Positions 1-6,708 of a stretch of DNA of 15,762 nt are shown in pieces (within the stretch, counting starts at the first letter, position 1; each line of letters starts with the position of its first letter). Under the pieces are notes generated by a model. The model had not been told where the DNA came from and did not search any database. It saw nothing but the letters and a program-made list of their open reading frames with translations. This stretch comes from Anaerohabitans sp036788095 (lineage in GTDB: Bacteria > Zhuqueibacterota > Zhuqueibacteria > Residuimicrobiales > Residuimicrobiaceae), in contig DAIQOA010000098.1 of the NCBI GenBank assembly GCA_036788095.1, positions 1 to 15,762 of the forward strand. The letters are read 5' to 3'. Position numbers and translations under genes: made by a program.

Positions 1-664
1 CCGGTTGCCATTCCGAATCATTGAACCCGGAATGATCCCATGGCCCAAGCTCCCGGCGCGCATCGTAAAGAATGCCGAGATAGACATTGTTGCGTAGAAT
101 CGGGCCATACGCGAATTTCCAGGTCGCATCGGTTTTGATGATTCGCTGCCGGCCATCGCGATAGGTGACGATGAGTTGAGCGATAAAAGCCGGTCTGCCG
201 ATGGGCAGGACCTCACGCAGATTGCGGTTTCCCCACATGCGCAATGGCAGAGGATTATAAAATCCATTCCCCACTACCACGCCCAGGCAGTTCGCCTCCC
301 GAGTGAGCAGAGAGGCGATTTCATGCTCTGCATAATAGACTCGCTTGTCATAATTGGTCCAGGCCGGATCCAGAAAAGAATCGCCGATCCTTACACCGTT
401 CAGCGTGACGGTATAATACCCCGCGGCGGTGATGTACAGCCGGGCGCTTTGAATGTCACCCTTTTCCAGAATAATCTCTTTTCTGAAATGCGGAGCCGGG
501 TCTTCCAAGTAAGCCAGGCTGTCGGCGGCCCACGAAGGCTTTACATCGGAAATCCAGGAGGCCAGATTCAATTCATCGGGAATGCGGGGACTCGAGAGCA
601 GAGTCTGTATAAAGCCGGTCATCGGCAAAAAACAGGCGCAGAGAAAGGCGGCGGTTTTGACCAT
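1..664 (-). CDS. Alpha-L-rhamnosidase (GH78), N-terminal part, cut by the left window edge
   Basis: Reverse-strand frame open from an ATG at 664 to the window edge (221 complete codons), with an in-frame TAG just upstream at 677-679. Residues 1 to about 25 look like a signal peptide (MVKTAAFLCA followed by a hydrophobic stretch), so the enzyme should be exported. Residues 60-140 fit the N-terminal beta-sandwich domain of bacterial alpha-L-rhamnosidases: ARLYITAAGYY, TLNGVRIGD, LDPAWTNYDKRVYY and GVVVGNGFYN, then YDARRE near 200-205. GH78 enzymes hydrolyse terminal alpha-L-rhamnose from pectin (rhamnogalacturonan) or plant glycosides. The catalytic (alpha/alpha)6 barrel lies outside the window, so activity cannot be checked. 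An AGGA about 10 bases upstream may be the ribosome site. The gene is divergent from the serine hydrolase. An overlapping plus-strand open frame at 176-682 is judged a shadow. Confidence 0.87.
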   Translation of the reverse strand, partial: MVKTAAFLCACFLPMTGFIQTLLSSPRIPDELNLASWISDVKPSWAADSLAYLEDPAPHFRKEIILEKGDIQSARLYITAAGYYTVTLNGVRIGDSFLDPAWTNYDKRVYYAEHEIASLLTREANCLGVVVGNGFYNPLPLRMWGNRNLREVLPIGRPAFIAQLIVTYRDGRQRIIKTDATWKFAYGPILRNNVYLGILYDARRELGPWDHSGFNDSEWQP

Positions 665-691
665 TTCAGCAGTATCCTATAGGAAACAGCG

Positions 692-708
692 ATTTAGAAA
701 ATCTAAAT
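692..708. promoter_or_regulatory. 7-bp perfect inverted repeat, candidate operator
   Basis: ATTTAGA-AAA-TCTAAAT lies in the leader/promoter region of the rhamnosidase gene and overlaps its candidate -10 box. It is AT-rich with a 3-base centre, the size of a dimeric regulator site. No regulator is encoded in the window, so the binding protein is unknown. Confidence 0.4.
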
Positions 709-731
709 AATTTGTCCACGATTCGCAACAA
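704..731 (-). promoter_or_regulatory. Candidate promoter for the rhamnosidase gene
   Basis: Read on the minus strand, TTGTTG (726-731) and TATTTA (704-709) are separated by 16 bases, about 40 bases upstream of the ATG at 664. An offset pair, TTGCGA and TAGATT with 17-base spacing, is equally possible. Both overlap the two inverted repeats in this region. Match to consensus is only moderate. Confidence 0.35.
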
Positions 732-743
732 TAATATTGCGAA
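722..743. promoter_or_regulatory. 7-bp inverted repeat TTCGCAA-N8-TTGCGAA, candidate operator
   Basis: The arms TTCGCAA (722-728) and TTGCGAA (737-743) match perfectly; the centre also holds the palindrome CAATA-A-TATTG. Similar TTCGC half-sites recur at 761-765 and at 794-798, the latter inside the promoter spacer of the serine hydrolase gene. This pattern suits a regulator acting on both divergent genes, but it is an inference from symmetry alone. Confidence 0.42.
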
Positions 744-789
744 ATGCTGTTTCAGCCTGATTCGCGGGATCATTCTGAACATATATATC

Positions 790-818
790 TTGTTTCGCAG
801 AGTCATTCTTTGTATAAT
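790..818 (+). promoter_or_regulatory. Strong sigma70-type promoter for the serine hydrolase gene
   Basis: TTGTTT (790-795) and a perfect TATAAT (813-818) are separated by 17 bases. A start of transcription near 825 leaves a leader of about 28 bases with AAGGA at 840-844, eight bases before ATG 853. This placement decides against the longer upstream open frame beginning at 712, which would start before the promoter. Confidence 0.75.
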
Positions 819-852
819 AAAGAAAACAAATTTCATGATAAGGAACAGCCCG

Positions 853-2151
853 ATGAAACCCGCTTTTCAGCTTCGATGGTTCCCGGCAGTCATTCTGCTC
901 TGTCTCTCGCTTTTGTCCACCCCATTTCTCCAGGCCGCCACTTTGCCGATTGCCAAACCCACGCAAGTGGGCTTTTCCGCGGAACGACTGGAACGTCTGA
1001 GCCGCGGTATGCAGGGGTACGTGGATCAGGGCCGTGTGGCCGGATTGGTGACGCTCGTTTTGCGCGACGGCAAAGTGGTCTATGAAAAGGCGTTCGGCAA
1101 AATCGACGTCGAGCACAACCAGCCCATGCCGGTCAACGCCATCTTTCGCATCGCCTCGCAGACCAAGGCGATCACCAGCACAGCCATCATGATGCTGCAG
1201 GAGGAGGGCAAACTGCTGTTGGATGATCCGGTGGCCAAATACATCCCCGAGTTTGCCGCCGCCCGAGTGGCGATGCCGCTGGAAACAAAAAATTCACCCA
1301 ACTATTATACGATTCCGCTGAAACGCGCCATCACCCTGCGGGATCTGCTCACCCATACGGCCGGCATCTCTTATGGAAGCGGTCCTGCCAAAGCGGAATG
1401 GCAGGCGGCCGGTCTGAACACCTGGTTTCTGGCTGATAAAGATATGACCATCGGCCAGGTGATTAAAAAACTGGCGACCCTGCCTTTCGACGCGCAACCG
1501 GGTGAAAAATACGTTTACGGCTACAACACGGATATTCTGGGGTATGTGGTCGAATGCGCCTCAGGGCTGAGCCTGGCGGATTATGTCCAACGAAATATCA
1601 CCGGTCCATTGGGCATGAACGATACCGCTTTTTTCCTGCCCAAAGATAAACTGGACCGTTTCACCTCTGTGTATGGGATCGATGACCAGGGTGTCCTGAC
1701 GCTTAAAGAAGATCGCAACAATAATTTTTACATGCAAGGGCCACAAAAATGCTACTCAGGCGGCGCCGGACTGTTGTCCACCGCAAGGGATTATGCCACC
1801 TTTTTACTTATGCTGCAGCAAGGAGGACAACTAAACGGCGTCCGCTTGCTCTCACAAAAGTCCGTACAGCTGATGACCGCGAACCATGTCGGCGACCTGT
1901 ACGGCGCGCAGGGGTATGGTCTGGGATTCTGGGTCACCGATCGTCTGGGGCGCAACGGCCAGTTGGGGACCGTTGGCGCCTATGGCGGGGGCGGTGCGTA
2001 TCATACCGTTTATTGGGTTGATCCTCAGGAAAAATTGGTGGTGGTACTGATGACCCAGCTGTTGCCCGCCACCAACAGCGATCTGCATGGCAAGTATCGC
2101 GCGCTGGTCTATCAGGCGATGGTTGATTCCTATGCTGCAGCCGCTCACTGA
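853..2151 (+). CDS. Exported beta-lactamase-fold serine hydrolase (class C / EstB-like esterase family)
   Basis: 432 residues. A signal peptide occupies residues 1-28 (hydrophobic AVILLCLSLL, cleavage likely after FLQA), so the protein acts outside the cytoplasm. The nucleophile motif SxxK is S102-Q-T-K105 (RIASQTK). The second motif appears as YGYN at 222-225 in the setting GEKYVYGYN, and the third as a glycine-rich GGGGAYHT near 378-385, followed by WVDPQEK. These spellings are typical of non-penicillinase members: esterases, D-aminopeptidases and related hydrolases. PLGM near 252-255 is another family hallmark. The open frame extends back to 712, but the promoter at 790-818 and the Shine-Dalgarno at 840-844 support ATG 853; ATG 835 is in frame but lacks room for a ribosome site. 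The substrate is unknown. Beside two glycosidases, an esterase acting on acylated glycans is a reasonable guess; antibiotic resistance is not indicated. Confidence 0.88.
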   Translation: MKPAFQLRWFPAVILLCLSLLSTPFLQAATLPIAKPTQVGFSAERLERLSRGMQGYVDQGRVAGLVTLVLRDGKVVYEKAFGKIDVEHNQPMPVNAIFRIASQTKAITSTAIMMLQEEGKLLLDDPVAKYIPEFAAARVAMPLETKNSPNYYTIPLKRAITLRDLLTHTAGISYGSGPAKAEWQAAGLNTWFLADKDMTIGQVIKKLATLPFDAQPGEKYVYGYNTDILGYVVECASGLSLADYVQRNITGPLGMNDTAFFLPKDKLDRFTSVYGIDDQGVLTLKEDRNNNFYMQGPQKCYSGGAGLLSTARDYATFLLMLQQGGQLNGVRLLSQKSVQLMTANHVGDLYGAQGYGLGFWVTDRLGRNGQLGTVGAYGGGGAYHTVYWVDPQEKLVVVLMTQLLPATNSDLHGKYRALVYQAMVDSYAAAAH

Positions 2152-2173
2152 TGATTTCACCGCAGCGCGATAG

Positions 2174-2205
2174 AGACCACAAGGCATCACTGGTCTACTG
2201 GTTTT
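2174..2205 (+). terminator. Weak hairpin with short T-run between serine hydrolase and alpha-galactosidase genes
   Basis: AGACCA (2174-2179) can pair with TGGTCT (2191-2196) across an 11-base loop, and TTTT follows at 2202-2205. The stem is short and the T-run lies five bases after it, so termination would be partial at best. No convincing promoter is seen before 2269, which suggests the next gene depends on readthrough. Confidence 0.2.
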
Positions 2206-2268
2206 AAAATTCAACGCCGGCGGCCGACGAAGAATTTTTTATCTAATAAACCTCAGGAGGAGAATGAC

Positions 2269-3801
2269 ATGTCGTTGATGCTGAAAATGTTATGCATTCT
2301 GGCGCCCGTGTTTTCCACCTCACTGCACGCTCAGGGCCAGACGGTTCTGCTGACCCCCAAGCCCGGTCCGGCGCCGCGCATCAACGGGCCCCAGGTCTAT
2401 GGCTGCCGGCCGGGCCATCCGTTTCTCTATCGCGTTCCCACGCAGGGCAAGCGGCCCATTCAATTCAGCGCCAAAAAATTGCCGGCTACGCTGCGCCTGG
2501 ATCCCGACACGGGATTGATCACCGGCACTGCGCCCGCCCGCGGTATGTATCAGGTCACTCTGTCCGCGAAAAACCAGCACGGAAAAACAAAGCGGCCGTT
2601 TAAAATCGTCAGCGGCGACACCCTCGCACTCACTCCCCCCATGGGCTGGAACCACTGGTACGCCCACTATGATCGGGTCACCGATAAACTGATCCGCGAG
2701 GCGGCGGACAGTTTGATCCGCAACGGCATGGCCGACGTGGGCTATCAGTATATCAACATCGACGATTGCTGGATGAACGCAGAGAAGCACCGCGATCCGC
2801 TGCGCGTGGGACCCTTGCGCGACGCGGACGGACACATGCTGTCCAACCAGCACTTTCCCGACATGAAAGCGCTGACCGATTACATTCACCGCCAAGGGCT
2901 CAAGGCCGGCCTCTACAGCTCACCGGGGCCAACGACCTGCGCGGGATTCTGCGGCAGTTATGAGCATGAAGCTCAGGATGCCAAGCAATTCGCCGACTGG
3001 GGATTTGATTTTCTAAAATACGACTGGTGCTCATATGATCAAGTGGTTAACCGGGTAAGGACCAGCGAAAATCTGCAAAAGCCCTATCGCCAAATGGGCG
3101 AGCTGCTGCGACAACAGGATCGGGATATAGTGCTCAACCTCTGCCAGTACGGCATGGGGAATGTGTGGGAATGGGGGGCGCAGGTGGGCGGCCATAGCTG
3201 GCGCACGGCCGGGGACCTGGGCTATGAATTGAATCGAATTTTCCAAGTGGCGCTCATGAACGCAAAGCATCGCGCCTGGAGCAAACCGGGCAGCTGGAAC
3301 GATCCCGATTACATCCAGATCGGCTATGTCGGCAACGCCCGCACCGCCGGTGAACCCGAGCCCTGTCCGTTCACAGCGGAGGAGCAATACGCCTTTATGT
3401 CGCTGTGGTCGCTGATGGCCTCTCCCCTGTTCTACAGCGGCGACCTGAACAAAATGGATGAACTCACCCTCAATGTACTGTGCAATCCGGAAGTGATCGA
3501 GATCAATCAGGATCCGCTCGGCGTGTGCGCCAGGGTTGATTCTCTCAGCCCGGAGACCTTCCTGATGATCAAAACGATGGCGGACGGTTCCACCGCCATC
3601 GGCCTGTGCAACAGCGGTGAGCAACCGGCTCAGATAACCGCAGGCTGGACGCAATGCGGATTAAAGGGAAAGAAAATCGTTCGAGATGTCTGGCGTCACC
3701 GGGATCTGGGGCTGTTCGAGGCCGGCTTTTCCGCGACAGCGCCGCGGCATGGGGTGGTATTGGTTCGAGTGTGGGATGCCGGGAAAAAAAGGATTTCATA
3801 A
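2269..3801 (+). CDS. Exported alpha-galactosidase (GH27) with N-terminal NEW1 and Ig-like (He_PIG) domains
   Basis: 510 residues. A signal peptide spans residues 1-21 (ending SLHA). Residues about 35-68 carry the NEW1 signature often found before He_PIG domains (PRINGP, YGCRPGHPFLY), and residues 50-115 form a putative Ig-like domain (LRLDPDTGLITGTAP). The GH27 barrel starts at 121 (LTPPMGWNHW) and includes NIDDCW (163-168). The nucleophile is D252 in KYDWC and the likely acid/base is D316 in WRTAGD; SWNDPD follows at 342-347. The family retains configuration and removes terminal alpha-linked galactose, for example from galactomannan or raffinose-type sugars; some GH27 members act on other alpha-linked substrates. 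A short beta-sandwich C-terminus follows. AGGAGG at 2255-2260, eight bases before the ATG, fixes the start. The gene lies 117 bases after the serine hydrolase, on the same strand. Confidence 0.93.
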   Translation: MSLMLKMLCILAPVFSTSLHAQGQTVLLTPKPGPAPRINGPQVYGCRPGHPFLYRVPTQGKRPIQFSAKKLPATLRLDPDTGLITGTAPARGMYQVTLSAKNQHGKTKRPFKIVSGDTLALTPPMGWNHWYAHYDRVTDKLIREAADSLIRNGMADVGYQYINIDDCWMNAEKHRDPLRVGPLRDADGHMLSNQHFPDMKALTDYIHRQGLKAGLYSSPGPTTCAGFCGSYEHEAQDAKQFADWGFDFLKYDWCSYDQVVNRVRTSENLQKPYRQMGELLRQQDRDIVLNLCQYGMGNVWEWGAQVGGHSWRTAGDLGYELNRIFQVALMNAKHRAWSKPGSWNDPDYIQIGYVGNARTAGEPEPCPFTAEEQYAFMSLWSLMASPLFYSGDLNKMDELTLNVLCNPEVIEINQDPLGVCARVDSLSPETFLMIKTMADGSTAIGLCNSGEQPAQITAGWTQCGLKGKKIVRDVWRHRDLGLFEAGFSATAPRHGVVLVRVWDAGKKRIS

Positions 3802-3836
3802 TGCAATCCGCCCGGCGCCAAATAGTTTACTATCAT

Positions 3837-3906
3837 GCCGATTCGCCGGAATGATTTGTGGAGGGAAATGTTCTCCCGGTAAAGCGCAAACGTTCCGGCG
3901 AATGGC
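3837..3906. repeat. Long inverted repeat in the convergent intergenic region
   Basis: ATTCGCCGGAA (3841-3851) and TTCCGGCGAAT (3893-3903) are perfect 11-bp inverted repeats. In RNA the stem extends inward by a G-U and a G-C pair, and outward by GCC/GGC (3837-3839 with 3904-3906) around one bulged G at 3840. The enclosed segment has its own small hairpin (GGGA 3863-3866 with TCCC 3874-3877). No U-tract follows, so it is not a standard terminator. Confidence 0.7.
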
Positions 3907-3918
3907 GGAGCAGTCAAC

Positions 3919-3951
3919 CCGCATGCAGCAAGCAATCTGGCTGGCATGCGG
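3919..3951. repeat. Second inverted repeat in the convergent intergenic region
   Basis: CCGCATGC (3919-3926) and GCATGCGG (3944-3951) are perfect 8-bp arms; AGC (3927-3929) can also pair with GCT (3940-3942) past one bulged G. A smaller hairpin, CTCGC (3958-3962) with GCGAG (3970-3974), follows. Together with the longer repeat to the left, most of the 204-base gap between the convergent genes can fold. No coding frame with support is seen here. Confidence 0.6.
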
Positions 3952-4005
3952 CTGCGCCTCGCCGCGGCCGCGAGTGCAACTCAGCGATACCGGCTTGTAT
4001 TAAAA

Positions 4006-5151
4006 TCACTGTGCGGAAAACTTGTACTCGCAGATATGATGATAGGTCTCGCCCGGATTCAGCACCACAGAGGGAAACTGCGGCTGATTGGGTGAATCCG
4101 GAAAATGCTGTGTTTCCAGACAAAAGGCCGTGCGAAACAGATAGGGTTTGCCGCCTTTGCCGACCTGATCCCCGTTAAGAAAATTCCCTCCATAAAATTG
4201 CAGGCCCGGTTCCGTGGTAAGCACCTCCATCACTCGTCCTGAGACCGGATCGTAAATCCGCGCCGCTGGTTGCAGGCCCGAGGCCGCTGTACGATTGAGT
4301 GCATAATTGTGGTCATACCCTCTCGCCAGCTTGAATTGATCAAACTCGGCCTGCAGGCGGGCGCCGATCGGGGTGGCCGTGCGAAAATCCATGGCCGTGC
4401 CCTCCACCAACGCCAGTTCTCCAGTCGGGATCAGCACAGAATCCACCGGAGTGTACCGATCCGCATGAATCATCAGCTCGTGATCATTGATCGTGCCGTT
4501 GCCGGCGCCGTGCAGGTTGAAAAATGAATGATGCGTCAGATTCAGCACCGTGGGCTGGTCTGTGGTCGCAGAGTACTCGATGTGAAAGGCGTTATCCGCC
4601 GTCAGGCGGTACTTTATTTCCACCGTCAGAGTGCCCGGGTAACCCTCCTCCCCGTCATGGGAAACATATTTCAGCACCAGTTGATCGTTTCCGGCCTGTT
4701 GAGCGTCCCAGACCACGTTATGAAAGCCTTTGGGGCCGCCGTGCAGGGATTGGCCGTTGTTGTTGCGCGCCAGCTGACAGGTTTTATTGTTCAGTGTAAA
4801 GCGTCCGTCCGCAATCCGGTTGCCGTAGCGTCCGATCGCAGCGCCGAAATAGGGTTCCTGGCTGTCCAGATAACCCTGCAGCGAGTCAAATCCGAGAACG
4901 ATGTCGTCCAAGTGACCCTGGCGATCCGGCGTCAGCAGGGCCACCACCCGGGCGCCATAGTTGGTCACCGCCATGTGCAATCCGGCCTGATTGTGAAGGA
5001 AATAAAGGGATACCGTTTTTTCATCGATCTGCGCGTTGAACCGCGCCGGATCCAGGCCTGTAAGCGCCTGAGTAGTGGCTGGCTTTTGCTCAGCGCATCC
5101 GAACCATTGCAACAGTAAAAGGCCAAGCATCCAGCCTGCGTTCTTTTTCAC
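4006..5151 (-). CDS. galM: Exported, lipoprotein-like aldose 1-epimerase (mutarotase)
   Basis: 381 residues with a GTG start; AAGGAG sits six bases before it. Aldose 1-epimerases interconvert alpha and beta anomers of galactose and related sugars. Family residues are all present: R112 in NRIA, H137 in SLHGG, H208 in NLTHHS, D280 in GYDHN and E346 in CLETQ, matching R82, H107, H176, D243 and E307 of human galactose mutarotase by motif. Unlike the cytosolic copy at 8427-9467, it begins with a charged and hydrophobic leader (MKKN..LGLLLLQWFGC). Cys19 in FGC could be lipidated, although Trp at -3 is not the usual residue. The mature enzyme should therefore sit in the envelope. It is last in the arabinose-type operon, 58 bases after the isomerase gene. 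The gene symbol reflects the family; the preferred sugar is not shown. Confidence 0.9.
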   Translation of the reverse strand: MKKNAGWMLGLLLLQWFGCAEQKPATTQALTGLDPARFNAQIDEKTVSLYFLHNQAGLHMAVTNYGARVVALLTPDRQGHLDDIVLGFDSLQGYLDSQEPYFGAAIGRYGNRIADGRFTLNNKTCQLARNNNGQSLHGGPKGFHNVVWDAQQAGNDQLVLKYVSHDGEEGYPGTLTVEIKYRLTADNAFHIEYSATTDQPTVLNLTHHSFFNLHGAGNGTINDHELMIHADRYTPVDSVLIPTGELALVEGTAMDFRTATPIGARLQAEFDQFKLARGYDHNYALNRTAASGLQPAARIYDPVSGRVMEVLTTEPGLQFYGGNFLNGDQVGKGGKPYLFRTAFCLETQHFPDSPNQPQFPSVVLNPGETYHHICEYKFSAQ

Positions 5152-5209
5152 CTGACACTCCTTTTTTGCGTCGCCGCCTGTTCCAGCGGTTTATTCGGCC
5201 GATTCACCG

Positions 5210-6688
5210 TCAGAACGGATTTTCATCGGCATACCGTTGATCTGCCGGTTGATTGTAGGACACGTCCTCCACCCCCAGCACCTTGACGGCGCTGAACAGC
5301 GTCTTGCCGGCATGGGCAAAGGCCACTGCGGTGTGATGCGGGAACCGTTTTCCGATCAACACATGCCGGTAAAACCGGCCCATCTCTTTGACCGCGAAAA
5401 CGCCGATGCCGCCGAAAGAATGCGGATCGATATCCAGCACCTCGCCCTGTGCCAGATAGGATTTCAATTGCGTATCTGCCGTCGACTGCAGGCGAAAGAG
5501 GGTGATCGGTCCCACCTGAATGCGGCCCTCCAGAGTGCCGCGGGTGATCGTGGGCGGCCGATCAGGTTCCAGCAACCGATGCATGATCAACTGATGTTGA
5601 ATGCTCGGTTTGATCATGCAGCCGGAACTGACATTGCCGCAGTGAAACCCCATGAATAGATCGGTCGGCTTATACTCCTTCATGTGCGCCCGGTTGGCCT
5701 GGATCATGTCTTTGGGCACGGTGTTGTTGATGTCCAAAAGGGTCGGCGGCAGCAGGGTCGCACAGGCTGCCAGGTATTCCGACAGCGCGCCGTAAATGTC
5801 CACTTCGCAGGAGACCGGAATGCCCTCCGCGGCCAGCCGTCCGTTGATAAAACAGGGCACATGGCCAAAGTATTTTTGAAAAGAGGGCCAGCATTTATTG
5901 GCAAAGATACCGAACCGGCTGGCGCCGAGATGTTTTTCCATAAAACGGCGCAGCGCCACCTCATACCAGGCTAATCGTTCGATCAACTCGGGATAGGTGT
6001 TGCCTGTGCCTAGTTCTTTGGACATGGATTCCATGGTGGGTTTGACCAGCGGATCCGTTTTAGCCGCCTGACAGATATCATAGAGATCGAGCTCGCTGTT
6101 TTCCATGATCTCGATACCCAAATCATAGAGGGGCTTGATCGGCGCATTGCAGGCGAGAAAATCCTGCGGCCGCGGACCAAAAGAAAAAATCTTGAGCCCT
6201 TTGACGCCCAGCAGCACCCGCGCCACCGGTACGAACTCGCCGATCATCTCCGCCACCTCTTCGCTGTCGCCGACCGGGTATTCAGGCACATAAAGACGCA
6301 GCCTGCGCAATCCGTTGTTATAAGAGTTGCTCAACATGCCGCAATAGGCATCGCCGCGGCTCTGGATCAGATCGTTCTGGCTCTCTTCCGCTGCCGCGGC
6401 GACCATCACCGGTCCATCGAATCGCTGGGCCATCAGACTGGTGGGACCTTCTGGGCCGAAATTGCCAAGAAACACGACCAGCGCGTTCACCCCTTTATCC
6501 CTTGCTTCCGCTAGAGCCAGCAGGGCATCGTTCTCGTTCTCTACGGTCTTTTCACATTCAACGATGTCGATCTTTTTCTTCAAACAAGCAGCAGTCACAG
6601 CCCGGCGGCGGCGGATGGACAGTTCGAGTGGAAAGCAGTCCCGGCTGACCGCAATGATTCCCAATTTGACCACAGGCACGTTTTTCAT
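5210..6688 (-). CDS. L-fucose isomerase-fold sugar isomerase, probable functional replacement for L-arabinose isomerase
   Basis: 492 residues from ATG 6688, which has AGGAG eight bases upstream; the open frame extends eight codons further to 6712, overlapping the kinase stop, but without as good a site. The sequence resembles the L-fucose/L-arabinose isomerase superfamily (COG2407-like), which interconverts aldoses and ketoses with a divalent metal. Candidate metal ligands follow the FucI pattern: E295 in CEVDIYG, D319 in LLDINN and a histidine in PHHTAVAF (451-452); FHCGN at 348-352 is another family motif. E. coli FucI is longer (about 590 residues). The gene follows a clear araB by 20 bases, so L-arabinose to L-ribulose is the likely reaction. 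D-arabinose or L-fucose are alternatives, because classical AraA (COG2160) motifs are not seen. Confidence 0.8.
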   Translation of the reverse strand: MKNVPVVKLGIIAVSRDCFPLELSIRRRRAVTAACLKKKIDIVECEKTVENENDALLALAEARDKGVNALVVFLGNFGPEGPTSLMAQRFDGPVMVAAAAEESQNDLIQSRGDAYCGMLSNSYNNGLRRLRLYVPEYPVGDSEEVAEMIGEFVPVARVLLGVKGLKIFSFGPRPQDFLACNAPIKPLYDLGIEIMENSELDLYDICQAAKTDPLVKPTMESMSKELGTGNTYPELIERLAWYEVALRRFMEKHLGASRFGIFANKCWPSFQKYFGHVPCFINGRLAAEGIPVSCEVDIYGALSEYLAACATLLPPTLLDINNTVPKDMIQANRAHMKEYKPTDLFMGFHCGNVSSGCMIKPSIQHQLIMHRLLEPDRPPTITRGTLEGRIQVGPITLFRLQSTADTQLKSYLAQGEVLDIDPHSFGGIGVFAVKEMGRFYRHVLIGKRFPHHTAVAFAHAGKTLFSAVKVLGVEDVSYNQPADQRYADENPF

Positions 6689-6708
6689 GGTTGGCACTCC
6701 TGGTTGGT

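Noticed and set aside
176..682. Plus-strand open frame of 168 codons
   Set aside because: It is antisense to the rhamnosidase domain, has no ribosome site or recognisable protein pattern, and its composition looks like a reversed coding frame.
712..852. 47-codon N-terminal extension of the serine hydrolase
   Set aside because: It would begin upstream of the TATAAT promoter at 790-818 and would bury the signal peptide; ATG 853 has a proper ribosome site.
2320..2895. Minus-strand open frame of 191 codons inside the alpha-galactosidase gene
   Set aside because: Shadow of a well-supported GH27 gene; no start signals and no protein pattern.
3031..3654. Minus-strand open frame of 207 codons inside the alpha-galactosidase gene
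   Set aside because: Lies opposite the catalytic barrel coding sequence and shows no motif of its own.
3858..4178. Plus-strand open frame across the convergent intergenic region
   Set aside because: It runs into the opposite strand of the mutarotase gene, its body coincides with the inverted repeats, and it has no ribosome site.
4528..5118. Plus-strand open frame of 196 codons opposite the exported mutarotase
   Set aside because: The minus-strand gene has intact catalytic residues and a good ribosome site; the plus frame has neither.
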